Source: a virus. From it: a DNA stretch of 49,950 nt. The stretch is taken from positions 1-49,950 of IMG/VR virus record IMGVR_UViG_3300042544_002488; one strand, 5' to 3'. The notes beneath the pieces are model-generated. The model ran no database searches. It saw nothing but the letters and a program-made list of their open reading frames with translations, and was not told the DNA's origin. Below are positions 1 through 7,372 of this stretch, in pieces; position 1 is the first letter of the stretch, and each line of letters starts with the position of its first letter. The translations under genes were made by a program, and so were the position numbers.

Positions 1-2
1 GG

Positions 3-1085
3 CCAGAAGGATGCAAGGATGCCAACGATGTATTAGTCAAGTATGGTGAATCTTTGGTTAAAAAGTGCTTATCCGAGGCTAAACAAGTTCCATTAGAGGG
101 TATTGTTGACTATGAAAAAATTGGTAGTTCTGTATTGAATTTCTATCAAAACGGATTACCGCAGGGGTTATCTACCCAATGGTCAAAGTTCTCTGAATTG
201 TTTAAGATTATCAGAGGGGAGTTTATGGTAGTAACCGGAATACCTTCTCATGGTAAGTCTGTATGGAGCGAAAACTACATGATGCAATTATCAAGGCTTC
301 ACGATTGGAAGTTTGGAGTATGTGTTTTTGAATCAGATCCAGATGTTATGACTTTGAATCTTATACAGGTTTTGATAAAAAAGAAGTTTTTTGGTTCTCA
401 AAGGCTATCTGAGATTGAAATGCAGTATGCTTTATCGTTTATTAAAAATCATTTCTATTTCTTTGATGTAGGAGAATCCTCCAATACCTTAGACAATATT
501 TTGCAAAAAGGAGAGGAGCTTGTAAGGAGGTATGGAATAGATACACTTTATATTGACCCTTGGAGTTATGTAGAGAAGGACAAGGGTAGAATGAGTGATG
601 CTGAATTTTTTGAGGCTCAGTTGCCAAAGATTAAGAGGTTCAGGATAAAGAATAATTGTGGGGTATTGCTTGTTGCACACCCAAGAAAAATGGATAGGGA
701 TAAGACAACTAATAAACTTAGAGTTCCTGAACCATATGACATTGGAGGTAGCAATCAATGGTTTGGTGCCCCTGATAAAATAATTAGTGTTTATGCAGAC
801 TATACGGATGATGGGAAAATTGCTAATCATTCTGTTTATATTCACAAGCAAAAGAAGTGGTGGCTTGGTAACAAGGGAGTAGTTGAATTTAAGATGTTGG
901 AACATGGAGAGTTTATTGAATTGCACGAATATAACCAGCGAGATATGAACCCAGCACCTGATTTTAAACAAAGACAGGCTAATGATGACACAATGAAGTT
1001 TAAGACAATAGAAGAAGATGAACAAGAATCAGAATACAGTGCAGGAGTTAGAAACTCTATGGACGATCCTCCAGCCCCTTTTTGA
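3..1085 (+). CDS. Primase-helicase (Twinkle / T7 gp4-like), 5' end outside window
   Basis: This is a replicative DNA helicase with at least the end of a TOPRIM-type primase half. The frame is open from base 3, and the residues encoded before the TTG at 54 (PEGCKDANDVLVKYGE) match the end of a TOPRIM domain in Twinkle/T7 gp4 proteins, so the gene starts upstream of the window. RecA-fold motifs follow: Walker A GIPSHGKS (bases 237-260), a Walker B strand IDTLYIDPW near base 540, and a VLLVAHPRKM strand typical of DnaB-type motif H4. The C-terminus is acidic and ends DDPPAPF. A terminal Phe on an acidic tail is also found in T7 gp4, where the tail contacts the polymerase; the parallel here is inference. 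It heads a replication/recombination gene block. Confidence 0.9.
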   Translation, partial: PEGCKDANDVLVKYGESLVKKCLSEAKQVPLEGIVDYEKIGSSVLNFYQNGLPQGLSTQWSKFSELFKIIRGEFMVVTGIPSHGKSVWSENYMMQLSRLHDWKFGVCVFESDPDVMTLNLIQVLIKKKFFGSQRLSEIEMQYALSFIKNHFYFFDVGESSNTLDNILQKGEELVRRYGIDTLYIDPWSYVEKDKGRMSDAEFFEAQLPKIKRFRIKNNCGVLLVAHPRKMDRDKTTNKLRVPEPYDIGGSNQWFGAPDKIISVYADYTDDGKIANHSVYIHKQKKWWLGNKGVVEFKMLEHGEFIELHEYNQRDMNPAPDFKQRQANDDTMKFKTIEEDEQESEYSAGVRNSMDDPPAPF

Positions 1086-1338
1086 TGAATACGGAGCAAA
1101 TGTTATGGGAATGAATATCAAATATCACAGGAATCTGAATCCGATACTTGTAGAACTCAATGGAGTTAAGGTCGGAGAAATTCATAAGACTGAGGGAGGA
1201 TATAAACTTGTAACCGAAACAGCGTTTGGCTCGTTACAGGTAGAATGTGGGGAGAGTAATGAAGAGAAATTGAAATTAAGCACGGAAATTAACCGTGTTT
1301 GTAGTATGTTTGTTTTGGGAATAATTAAATTGAAATGA
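1018..1338 (+). CDS. Hypothetical protein, 106 aa
   Basis: I do not recognise the family. The frame overlaps the helicase end by 68 nt; the start at 1018 is favoured because the extra N-terminal residues (NTVQELETLWTILQPLF) look like an ordinary amphipathic helix. A shorter start at 1105 is possible. The body is mixed alpha/beta with no obvious motif. Its stop overlaps the next start (ATGA at 1335-1338), which suggests translational coupling. Confidence 0.6.
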   Translation: MNKNQNTVQELETLWTILQPLFDEYGANVMGMNIKYHRNLNPILVELNGVKVGEIHKTEGGYKLVTETAFGSLQVECGESNEEKLKLSTEINRVCSMFVLGIIKLK

Positions 1339-1619
1339 CACCATCAGCAACAATATTATCCTACTTTCGGGATTCAGAAATGCCAATTGTGGTGGCAATA
1401 AATAACCATGACCAACATCAATTCTTCCTTGATTGCTTCGGGATTCAGGCTGAATTAAAAGCAGGAAAGCACTATGTAAGCGTAAGTCGTGGGTATCGCA
1501 TAAGTAGTCCTAATTACGGGCTAAACCACGAGCCAAACTTACTAACATTTGAGGAGTTCAGATTCCTCGTTGATAATGATAAATGTTTTGATGTAGAGAA
1601 AATAATTGGGAGTAAATAG
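1335..1619 (+). CDS. Hypothetical protein, 94 aa
   Basis: Small soluble protein of unknown function. Its start overlaps the upstream stop by four bases and it ends two bases before the methyltransferase start, so it belongs to the replication operon. No transmembrane segment, signal peptide or metal cluster is visible. The coding call rests on tight packing and ordinary codon use. Confidence 0.65.
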   Translation: MTPSATILSYFRDSEMPIVVAINNHDQHQFFLDCFGIQAELKAGKHYVSVSRGYRISSPNYGLNHEPNLLTFEEFRFLVDNDKCFDVEKIIGSK

Positions 1620-1621
1620 GT

Positions 1622-2635
1622 ATGCAGATAAATAAAATATACAACGAGAATTGCCTTGATTTTATCAAAAAAGTTCCTGACAATTTTATAGATTGCGTAA
1701 TTACAAGTCCACCTTACTATGGGCTTAGGGATTATGGAACTGAAGGACAATTTGGTCTTGAAGAAACGCCTGAAATGTTTGTTGAGAACCTTGTAAATCT
1801 TTTTAGAGAAGTTCGCAGGGCAATGAAGCCAGAAGGTACATTGTGGTTGAATTTAGGGGATAGTTATGCTAATCAAAAAAGCGGAGATACTTATTCTGGA
1901 TTTAATGAGCGATATTCCGGTACGGGGATAAATGGAAAGCAGTCAAAAACCCTGTCAAATTTTGATAAAAATCGTAAATTTAATTTTTCAGGATACAAGC
2001 CCAAAGACCTTATCGGTATTCCTTGGATGGTTGCGTTTGCCCTTCGTGCTGATGGGTGGTATCTTAGGCAGGATATTATTTGGCACAAACCTAACCCTAT
2101 GCCTGAATCAGTAACAGACAGATGCACAAAGGCTCACGAATACATATTTCTGCTAAGTAAAAGCCAAAAGTATTTTTATGATGCCGATGCGATTAAAGAG
2201 GAAAGTATTCATTATGGCTCTGACAATAGAAGTGACAAAGGCAATATCCGATATGAAGGCAAACGAACTCAAAATACAGACGGTTCAAATGGACAAGATT
2301 CCTTTGTTACCATTAATGAAAAGAGAAACAAACGCTCTGTATGGTCAGTAACCACAAAACCATTTAAGGAGGCTCATTTTGCCACATTCCCAGAAGACCT
2401 AATTGAACCCTGCGTACTTGCCGGATGCCCAAAAGGAGGTTTAATTTATGACCCATTTGGCGGTGCAGGTACTACGGCTAAAGTTGCTGTAAAGCATGGT
2501 AGGAATTATATTTTAAGCGAAATAAACCCTGAATACATTGAGATTGCAGAGAAAAGAATTAGGGATTTTGTTATTGTTGAAGGCACAACAGACCTCGATA
2601 AAGCAATTATAGGTCAACAAATAAATATGTTTTAG
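1622..2635 (+). CDS. DNA methyltransferase (amino-methyltransferase, SPPY type)
   Basis: Probable sequence-specific N4-cytosine or N6-adenine DNA methyltransferase using S-adenosylmethionine. Catalytic motif IV is SPPY at residues 29-32, preceded by the hydrophobic strand DCVIT. The AdoMet-binding motif DPFGGAGTT lies near the C-terminus (residues 277-285), followed by NYILSEINPEYI. Catalytic motif first and AdoMet motif last is the order of beta-class enzymes. The length (337 aa) is normal and the central part is probably the target recognition region. No partner endonuclease is visible, so protection of phage DNA from host restriction is the simplest inferred role. The recognition sequence cannot be read from here. 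Confidence 0.92.
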   Translation: MQINKIYNENCLDFIKKVPDNFIDCVITSPPYYGLRDYGTEGQFGLEETPEMFVENLVNLFREVRRAMKPEGTLWLNLGDSYANQKSGDTYSGFNERYSGTGINGKQSKTLSNFDKNRKFNFSGYKPKDLIGIPWMVAFALRADGWYLRQDIIWHKPNPMPESVTDRCTKAHEYIFLLSKSQKYFYDADAIKEESIHYGSDNRSDKGNIRYEGKRTQNTDGSNGQDSFVTINEKRNKRSVWSVTTKPFKEAHFATFPEDLIEPCVLAGCPKGGLIYDPFGGAGTTAKVAVKHGRNYILSEINPEYIEIAEKRIRDFVIVEGTTDLDKAIIGQQINMF

Positions 2636-2641
2636 ATAATT

Positions 2642-3118
2642 ATGAGCAATATGGAAAGTGAATACATAAAACCAAAGGTCGTGGTAGGTATTGACCCTGG
2701 AGTTTCAACTGGCTTCGCAGTATGGGATTCAGAGAAACGGGAGTTTACGGTATTGAAAACCTTAGACTTCTGGAAGGTAATTGATAGATTGAAACTACTG
2801 CATTTTAATCACGGCAAGGAACTCCTTGTAGTCATTGAAGACCCCAATGGGAATAAGCCTGTGTTTATGAAAAAAGGCGTTAAGTCAAATGCTATGGCTA
2901 TCAGAGTAGGTCAGAATGTAGGCAGTAACAAACGGGAGGCTTCCTTGCTTATAGAATATTGCCGAAATAAGGGAATCAATGTAAAACCTGTTGTACCTGG
3001 AAAGAAGGCTACGGGAAAGGGAAAAATAACCAAGGAGTATTTCAATAGAATCTCAGGATATACGGGAAGCACCTCACAGCACGCTCGTGATGCAGGACTT
3101 TTAATCTTAGGGATGTAA
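2642..3118 (+). CDS. RuvC-like Holliday junction resolvase
   Basis: RNase H-fold endonuclease expected to cut branched DNA formed during replication and recombination, before packaging. Visible motifs are GIDPG with Asp18 (first acidic residue), VVIEDPNG near residue 66 (second), and HARDAG at 147-152 with Asp150 (third), matching the D-E-D metal site of RuvC-like enzymes. A basic GKKATGKGKITK stretch lies before the last motif. The length (158 aa) is that of RuvC. It sits between a methyltransferase and a RecE/RecT pair, which supports a recombination role. Confidence 0.85.
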   Translation: MSNMESEYIKPKVVVGIDPGVSTGFAVWDSEKREFTVLKTLDFWKVIDRLKLLHFNHGKELLVVIEDPNGNKPVFMKKGVKSNAMAIRVGQNVGSNKREASLLIEYCRNKGINVKPVVPGKKATGKGKITKEYFNRISGYTGSTSQHARDAGLLILGM

Positions 3119-3169
3119 CCCCAAGTATCTGTTTTGCGTACAAGGACAAGTAATTAAATCAATTAAAAT

Positions 3170-4048
3170 ATGATCCAAGAATACTACTCAGACAAATCTC
3201 GTTTCAGCAGTTCAGGAATTAAGCATATCCTGAAATCACCTGCACACTACCAACACTACTTGCTTAATGGTATCGAAACCACAGAAGCAATGAATCACGG
3301 GCAGTTCATCCATACAGCAACAATGGAGCAAACTGAAATCTTTAAGAGGTTCAGACTACTTGCAGACACAAGACTTGAACCCAACAAAGAAGGCAAGATT
3401 GAATTTCGTTCCGCACTTAACAAAGGTATCAGGGATGAATTTATTAATCAATGCGAACTCGATAAAGTAACTCCAATTATCAAACAAGAAGATTGGGATG
3501 AAATTATGACTACCGCAGGAAATGTTCGTAAATCCCCTATCTATCAGCAACTATTCAGTGATGCCGAAGTAGAGAAGGAATTTCATTGGATAGACCCTGA
3601 ATATAATATTCCAATGAAAGGTAAAGTGGATTTGTTCAAAGTCCTTTCAGGATTTGGCGTAATAGGCGACTTGAAGAAACTACCCGACATTGATATTGAA
3701 AGTATGAAAACCTACATTAAGCACAGAGATAGGCTTATTCATGCTCAATTAGCAGTTTATACCGAAGCTGTAGAAGTAACAATGGGTATCGAAACCAAGT
3801 ATCATATCGTAATTGGATGTCATAAAGAAAGCCAACAAAACGGATTTTTTCTTGTGCCACAATCTCCAGGTGAATTTAACTCTGTTTGGCAGGACTATTC
3901 TGTTAGTGCAGGAAAGACTATTTACACTCGTGCGAAGCAGATTTATCGTGATTGCCTTGATAAGTTTGGAGAACCTTGGGTAGAGGGTATTAAATGGCCA
4001 GGAGTAGAATACTTTGCCTCAAACGAATTTGGATTAGTAGAACTTTAA
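3170..4048 (+). CDS. RecE-like PD-(D/E)XK exonuclease
   Basis: Probable 5'-3' double-strand DNA exonuclease that makes single strands for RecT annealing. The N-terminus has IKHILKSPAHYQHYLL and NHGQFIHTATME, typical of phage PD-(D/E)XK nucleases related to RecE and the YqaJ/Cas4-like group. The metal site reads as Asp154 (GKVDLF) followed by Asp167-Leu-Lys169 (GDLKK), the D...(D)xK signature. The size (292 aa) matches stand-alone phage versions rather than full RecE. recT starts 15 bases downstream, the usual partner arrangement. Confidence 0.85.
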   Translation: MIQEYYSDKSRFSSSGIKHILKSPAHYQHYLLNGIETTEAMNHGQFIHTATMEQTEIFKRFRLLADTRLEPNKEGKIEFRSALNKGIRDEFINQCELDKVTPIIKQEDWDEIMTTAGNVRKSPIYQQLFSDAEVEKEFHWIDPEYNIPMKGKVDLFKVLSGFGVIGDLKKLPDIDIESMKTYIKHRDRLIHAQLAVYTEAVEVTMGIETKYHIVIGCHKESQQNGFFLVPQSPGEFNSVWQDYSVSAGKTIYTRAKQIYRDCLDKFGEPWVEGIKWPGVEYFASNEFGLVEL

Positions 4049-4063
4049 TTTAAACCAATAATC

Positions 4064-4876
4064 ATGTCAGAAACAAACGCAATTCAGAAGCAGGAAAATA
4101 AACCTGCAAAAATTACAACGCCTTCAGAGGCTATCGCAGCAGCAAAAGCGAGGTTCCTATCCGTAATGCCACAGGAAACATTTGTCAAGGAGGCTAACTT
4201 TGCCTTGCAAATTATTCAGAACAATCCTAAAGGTTGGCAGAATGTTGATTTAGTGAGCATTCGTAGTGCTGTTGAGAATATCGCATTTACAGGGCTTACA
4301 TTGAATCCTGCAATGAAGTTGGCATATCTTATCCCACGCAAAGGGAAAGCCGTACTTGACCCTTCTTATATGGGTTTGACAAAGATTCTTACTGATTCAG
4401 GAAGTGTAAAGAAGGTATCGGCAGTAGTTGTTTATGACGATGAACAATTTGAGTACAATGCAAGTACGAGAATGGTCGTAGTACATGAGCAAAGGTATGC
4501 TGAAACCGAGAAAGAACATATGGCACGAAAAGTAATTGGGGCATATTCATGTGCTACATTGGCAGATGGAAGCCTTGACTATGAGTTTATGCCTGGATGG
4601 GAGTTAGAAAAGATTAAAAGTAAAAGTGATGGTGCAAACTCTCAATATAGTCCTTGGCAGGAAAGTAATTGGGCTGATGAAATGCGGAAGAAAACCGTAA
4701 TTAAGAGGCACTACAAGTATTTGCCGAAGTCTGAGCAGATTAGCAATGTAATTGACTTGGACAATCAGCAGTTCATTGTTGAGAAGCCTAATTTGAATGA
4801 GTTGTTTGTTCAGCAACAGGAACAGCCTGAAACAAACAATGGCGAACTTCCGTTAGATATTACTCCAGACAATTAA
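4064..4876 (+). CDS. recT: RecT single-strand annealing protein
   Basis: Recombinase that anneals complementary single strands produced by the neighbouring nuclease. The N-terminus is polar and Ala-rich. The core carries the RecT pattern: an IRSAVENIAFTGLTLNP helix, LAYLIPRKGKAVLDPSYMG and then the strand VKKVSAVVVYDDEQFEY. WADEMRKKTVIKRHYKYLPK is the conserved RecT segment ahead of an acidic, Gln-rich C-terminal tail. The length (270 aa) is normal. The upstream RecE-like gene completes a recET-type module. Confidence 0.93.
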   Translation: MSETNAIQKQENKPAKITTPSEAIAAAKARFLSVMPQETFVKEANFALQIIQNNPKGWQNVDLVSIRSAVENIAFTGLTLNPAMKLAYLIPRKGKAVLDPSYMGLTKILTDSGSVKKVSAVVVYDDEQFEYNASTRMVVVHEQRYAETEKEHMARKVIGAYSCATLADGSLDYEFMPGWELEKIKSKSDGANSQYSPWQESNWADEMRKKTVIKRHYKYLPKSEQISNVIDLDNQQFIVEKPNLNELFVQQQEQPETNNGELPLDITPDN

Positions 4877-4887
4877 TACTCCAATAG

Positions 4888-4927
4888 GACCGTGCTTCGG
4901 GTGATTAGGTTCATCCGAGCATTGGTC
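4888..4927 (+). terminator. Imperfect hairpin after recT
   Basis: GACC (4888-4891), TGCT and CGG pair with CCG, AGCA and GGTC (ending 4927) around a 14-nt loop, with single-base bulges. No U-tract follows, so this is either a weak or Rho-assisted terminator, an mRNA 3'-end stabiliser, or a leader element for the next gene. Only the pairing is seen; the role is inferred. Confidence 0.4.
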
Positions 4928-4973
4928 GGAGGAGGAGAAAATAAGTTTAATCAATTAAAACCAATTAAATCAG

Positions 4974-5255
4974 ATGGAAACAGGATACACGCAAATGCAA
5001 GCAGATGTAAACACCTACTCTAATGAGGATAATATAGGCGTTCAAAGACTTGCGAGTTACCTTCGGGTGCATAAGAAGATTAATCCTATGCAAGCTTTGA
5101 AGGAACTTGGAATTTACCGACTTGGTGCAAGGGTTTATGAGTTGAGGCATAAGTATGATTGGATCATTGAGTGCAAGAAGACTCAGGTTAAGCGTAAGAT
5201 TCACTCGGAGTACATTGTCATCACAATAGGAAAGGAGATTAAGGATGGAAACTAA
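4974..5255 (+). CDS. Winged-helix / helix-turn-helix protein, 93 aa
   Basis: Small DNA-binding protein candidate. The stretch INPMQALKELGIYRLGARVYELR resembles the compact helix-turn-helix domain found in many phage accessory proteins (HTH_39-like), with a Leu/Ile core, a turn at LGIYRL and a basic recognition helix. It follows a 97-nt gap with an AATTAAAACC leader. The 3' end overlaps the next start by 11 bases. The target is unknown. Confidence 0.6.
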   Translation: METGYTQMQADVNTYSNEDNIGVQRLASYLRVHKKINPMQALKELGIYRLGARVYELRHKYDWIIECKKTQVKRKIHSEYIVITIGKEIKDGN

Positions 5256-5442
5256 AGAAGTAAAATGCTTAAATGGTGAATGCGATGGTAACTGCTGTAA
5301 TGTAGTTGGATGCTGTGAGGAGCGTGGCAGATGTCCGCATCACGACGAACCGGAAGAAACCATGGACATCGAAACGATGGCGTGGTGGGATGCAAACAGC
5401 CGAGGTGACGAGGAACGGAAAAGTAAATTGGAGGATAATTAA
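5245..5442 (+). CDS. Cysteine-rich small protein, 65 aa
   Basis: Seven cysteines and two histidines lie in the first ~37 residues (KCLNGECDGNCC, GCCEERGRCPHH), consistent with a metal-binding knuckle. The second half is acidic. The gene starts inside the end of the upstream gene and stops one base before the next ATG, so it is tightly coupled. Function unknown. Confidence 0.5.
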   Translation: METKEVKCLNGECDGNCCNVVGCCEERGRCPHHDEPEETMDIETMAWWDANSRGDEERKSKLEDN

Positions 5443-5443
5443 A

Positions 5444-5809
5444 ATGATACAAAAAAGCGAATTACAAATTGTTCCCGTTGAGCAAAGAGTTCCGGGGAAG
5501 GTTTATGGGGTGTCGGATATATTGGAAGGTGAATTGCACAGAATGGCTTTTCACAAAAGGGGGCACTACGATACTGCTGATGCCAGTTGGACTTACTGGT
5601 TCGCCCTGCCCGAATCCATGCTACCAGTTCGGGAAGTAATTCCAGACCAGATTAAATTAGACTTGAATGATTGGAGTTATTCTTATTCGAATAGCGTTAT
5701 TTTACTTCATCGCAAAAAAATACGCCCTGAATTAACCATCCCCTCCGGAACAAAATCGGAGCAGATTGAAATGCTGGAGAAAAAATTGGCTGAATTGAAA
5801 CAATTGTAA
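5444..5809 (+). CDS. Hypothetical protein, 121 aa
   Basis: The start at 5444 lies directly after the upstream stop (TAA then AATG); a longer reading from 5306 would overlap the Cys-rich gene completely and is rejected. It contains a DASWTYWFALPESMLP segment and ends in a charged helix EQIEMLEKKLAELK that could be a short coiled coil. Function unknown. The last seven codons (KLAELKQ) are shared with the next gene through a 21-bp direct repeat. Confidence 0.6.
   Translation: MIQKSELQIVPVEQRVPGKVYGVSDILEGELHRMAFHKRGHYDTADASWTYWFALPESMLPVREVIPDQIKLDLNDWSYSYSNSVILLHRKKIRPELTIPSGTKSEQIEMLEKKLAELKQL
5783..5803 (+). repeat. 21-bp direct repeat, copy 1
   Basis: A 21-base segment beginning AAATTGGCTGA at the 3' end of the 121-aa gene recurs exactly at 6010-6030 at the 3' end of the next gene, in the same reading frame (KLAELKQ). 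It could be a scar of gene-end exchange. Confidence 0.9.
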
Positions 5810-5811
5810 TT

Positions 5812-6036
5812 ATGGCAAAGAATAAATTTGGCTCATTTAATATCGGAGATGCCGTATTGTTTGGAGGTCAGGAACTTAAAATAACAGATAAAATTAAGGG
5901 CAATAAAACCAATATTGCAGTTACGCAAGGAGGCATAACAACTGGGTTTAAATCTAAGCCCTGCCTTTATGAACTTTCAAATGGCTATCTTGTGCGAGGC
6001 GATAAAATTAAATTGGCTGAATTGAAACAAAGTTAG
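5812..6036 (+). CDS. Hypothetical protein, 74 aa
   Basis: Small basic protein (FGSFNIGDAVLFGG, ITDKIKGNKTNIAV) that looks like a compact beta-barrel, perhaps SH3-like; this is a fold guess only. It starts two bases after the upstream stop. Its C-terminal KLAELKQS duplicates the end of the neighbour. Function unknown. Confidence 0.55.
   Translation: MAKNKFGSFNIGDAVLFGGQELKITDKIKGNKTNIAVTQGGITTGFKSKPCLYELSNGYLVRGDKIKLAELKQS
6010..6030 (+). repeat. 21-bp direct repeat, copy 2
   Basis: Exact second copy of 5783-5803, again in frame at the end of a coding region. The spacing between copies is 227 bases. Confidence 0.9.
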
Positions 6037-6056
6037 CCGGGGTGCGTAGAAGGAAT

Positions 6057-6149
6057 AGTCAGGTGGCGAAACGGTAAACGCAGTGTAGTACAATGTGACC
6101 ACTACGGGTGAGATACCCAGATTACAGGTTCGAATCCTTGTCCTGACCA
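6057..6149 (+). tRNA. Class II tRNA-like element, atypical anticodon arm
   Basis: Acceptor strand GTCAGG (6058-6063) pairs with CCTGAC (6142-6147). The D-arm is GCG/CGC with loop AAACGGTAAA. The long variable arm is GGGT/ACCC (6106-6118). The T-arm ACAGG - TTCGAAT - CC(T)TGT carries a canonical T-loop but needs one bulged base. The expected anticodon helix is GTAGT (6085-6089)/ACTAC (6101-6105) enclosing 11 rather than 7 bases, so no anticodon can be assigned. It could be a decayed tRNA-Leu/Ser, a modified tRNA or a tRNA mimic. It lies outside any coding region. Confidence 0.45.
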
Positions 6150-6165
6150 CACATCCACCCAGAGA

Positions 6166-6304
6166 GGGGGCTGATTGATTGAAATTGTTGACGGATATAG
6201 TCAGTTGATATTCTGACAAATGTGGTTCTGAATTGTTTGTCCATTCGATTCAGAAAATCTCCAAAATGGAACGGCAAGAGTAGATTAGTAGAAGGTCAGC
6301 CCCC
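6166..6304 (+). ncRNA. Candidate multi-branched structured RNA
   Basis: A perfect 9-bp helix GGGGGCTGA (6166-6174) / TCAGCCCCC (6296-6304) closes 121 bases that hold three local hairpins: GTCAG/CTGAC (6200-6217), TTCTGAAT/ATTCAGAA (6226-6255, 8 bp) and TCCA-AAA-TGGA (6260-6270). No open reading frame with a plausible start fills it. The 5' bases resemble tmRNA ends by chance, but there is no T-arm or CCA side. The structure is seen; function and promoter are unknown. Confidence 0.5.
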
Positions 6305-6324
6305 GTAGTGGATTAACCGCCAAA

Positions 6325-6342
6325 CACCGGGCGAAGTCGGTG
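6325..6342 (+). other. Short hairpin upstream of 6364 gene
   Basis: CACCG (6325-6329) pairs with CGGTG (6338-6342) around an 8-nt loop, 21 bases before the next start codon. With the elements before it, this means nearly the whole 6037-6363 gap is RNA structure. Confidence 0.45.
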
Positions 6343-6363
6343 GAAGAAACTAATTAAACCATT

Positions 6364-6720
6364 ATGATATTTGAGTTTGGTAAATACACCGAAATTACCG
6401 ATTTAGCATTTGAGGTAAATCCTGATTACAAAAATGAAGGATATGTAAGATTTTTTATTTGTCAAGATGTTTGGGATTTTTGGTTTGTCCGGATATTGGC
6501 AGGATACAATAAAGATTATGAGCAAGAAGAGGGTTCATTTTTACTTGAAAGAAACAAAATACAAATGGACAGAAAAGGGCAAAAACTAACCATATCAAAA
6601 GTTAGGCAAATAATTTCGGAAGATAACGGGTCAAATTGGGATTTAGAACAATCGGACGATATTGACGATTTGATTGATATGCTTGATGGTGGTTTTGGAA
6701 TAAATAACCTTAAATACTAA
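6364..6720 (+). CDS. Hypothetical protein, 118 aa
   Basis: Acidic protein of unknown function with an aromatic middle (FFICQDVWDFWFVRI) and an Asp-rich C-terminal half (QSDDIDDLIDMLDGG). It is preceded by an ATTAAACCATT leader, the usual start context in this genome, and is followed immediately by the next ATG (TAAATG). No family recognised. Confidence 0.65.
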   Translation: MIFEFGKYTEITDLAFEVNPDYKNEGYVRFFICQDVWDFWFVRILAGYNKDYEQEEGSFLLERNKIQMDRKGQKLTISKVRQIISEDNGSNWDLEQSDDIDDLIDMLDGGFGINNLKY

Positions 6721-6915
6721 ATGACCTACCCCGAACTAATCAAATCAATCCGAGCCACCCGACTACTAATCGGATTAAGCCAATCGCAAATGGCTGAGAA
6801 ACTCAACATGACCAAACAGCAGTACACCAGAATGGAACGACAAATTACTACCTTGTCAGTTCCGAGGCTGATGGAGATAGTTAAGATTTTGGAGATACAA
6901 ATTTTATTAAAATGA
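6721..6915 (+). CDS. XRE/Cro-type helix-turn-helix protein, 64 aa
   Basis: Compact DNA-binding protein. The five-helix XRE pattern is clear: IKSIRATRLLIGLSQSQMAE, then KLNMTKQQYTRMERQ with turn and recognition helix, then SVPRLMEIVKILEI. It is 64 aa long, so it consists of little more than the DNA-binding domain. It starts directly after the upstream stop. A regulator of the early genes is the likely role; its operator is not identified. Confidence 0.85.
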   Translation: MTYPELIKSIRATRLLIGLSQSQMAEKLNMTKQQYTRMERQITTLSVPRLMEIVKILEIQILLK

Positions 6916-6916
6916 C

Positions 6917-7213
6917 ATGGAAATAGAACTAAAAACACGCAGTCTATCTGCTGAGTTAATTGTAACAAGTGGCAATGCAAAAATATCAGAAGATATTGCC
7001 GATATTAAAAAAGGTCGCGGGCACATCCCATTAGATTTAATTGAGCATTTTGTAACAATTGCCCGTGAAATGCATAACTATAATAAATCTGGTTCTGATA
7101 TTGAATTTGTTAAGATTGTGTATGACGCTTTTTTATTAGATGGTGAGAGGCAGTCCTTTTACAAATTAATTAAAGCCGAACTCGAAGCGGAACAGGAGGT
7201 GGGGAATGGGTGA
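6917..7213 (+). CDS. Hypothetical protein, 98 aa
   Basis: Soluble alpha-rich small protein. It starts two bases after the XRE gene stops and overlaps the following small membrane protein start by eight bases. No recognised motif. Confidence 0.65.
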   Translation: MEIELKTRSLSAELIVTSGNAKISEDIADIKKGRGHIPLDLIEHFVTIAREMHNYNKSGSDIEFVKIVYDAFLLDGERQSFYKLIKAELEAEQEVGNG

Positions 7214-7370
7214 TTTTATTCTTGCTTCAATCGGATTAGTGATAATGTGCTATGCCTGTTACTTGAACCTAATAGGTGAACCTCCTAAATGGCTAACATT
7301 TGTTACATCTGCATACACCGGATTTACATTTGTGAATTGGTGCTGTTTTTTAACCGAACTATTTTATTAA
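7206..7370 (+). CDS. Small membrane protein, 54 aa
   Basis: A short gene with an SD-like GGAGGTGG just upstream of its ATG. It encodes two hydrophobic segments, FILASIGLVIMCYACYLNLI (residues 4-23) and roughly 30-51 (LTFVTSAY...NWCCFL), joined by a short GEPPKW loop, so a two-pass inner-membrane hairpin is likely. It starts inside the upstream gene and stops two bases before the next start. Small phage membrane proteins can act in superinfection exclusion or lysis; neither can be shown here. Confidence 0.6.
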   Translation: MGDFILASIGLVIMCYACYLNLIGEPPKWLTFVTSAYTGFTFVNWCCFLTELFY

Positions 7371-7372
7371 CC

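Noticed and set aside
489-1025. Minus-strand 178-aa frame inside the helicase
   Set aside because: Shadow of the primase-helicase codons; composition is dominated by Ile/Leu/Ser as expected from the complement.
5977-6219. Minus-strand frame over the tRNA-like element
   Set aside because: The product has the VRTRIRTCN-type peptide that tRNA T-arms produce on the opposite strand.
6166-6304. tmRNA
   Set aside because: The GGGGGCTGATT start resembles tmRNA, but there is no T-arm or CCA side, no tag reading frame, and the length is only 139 bases.
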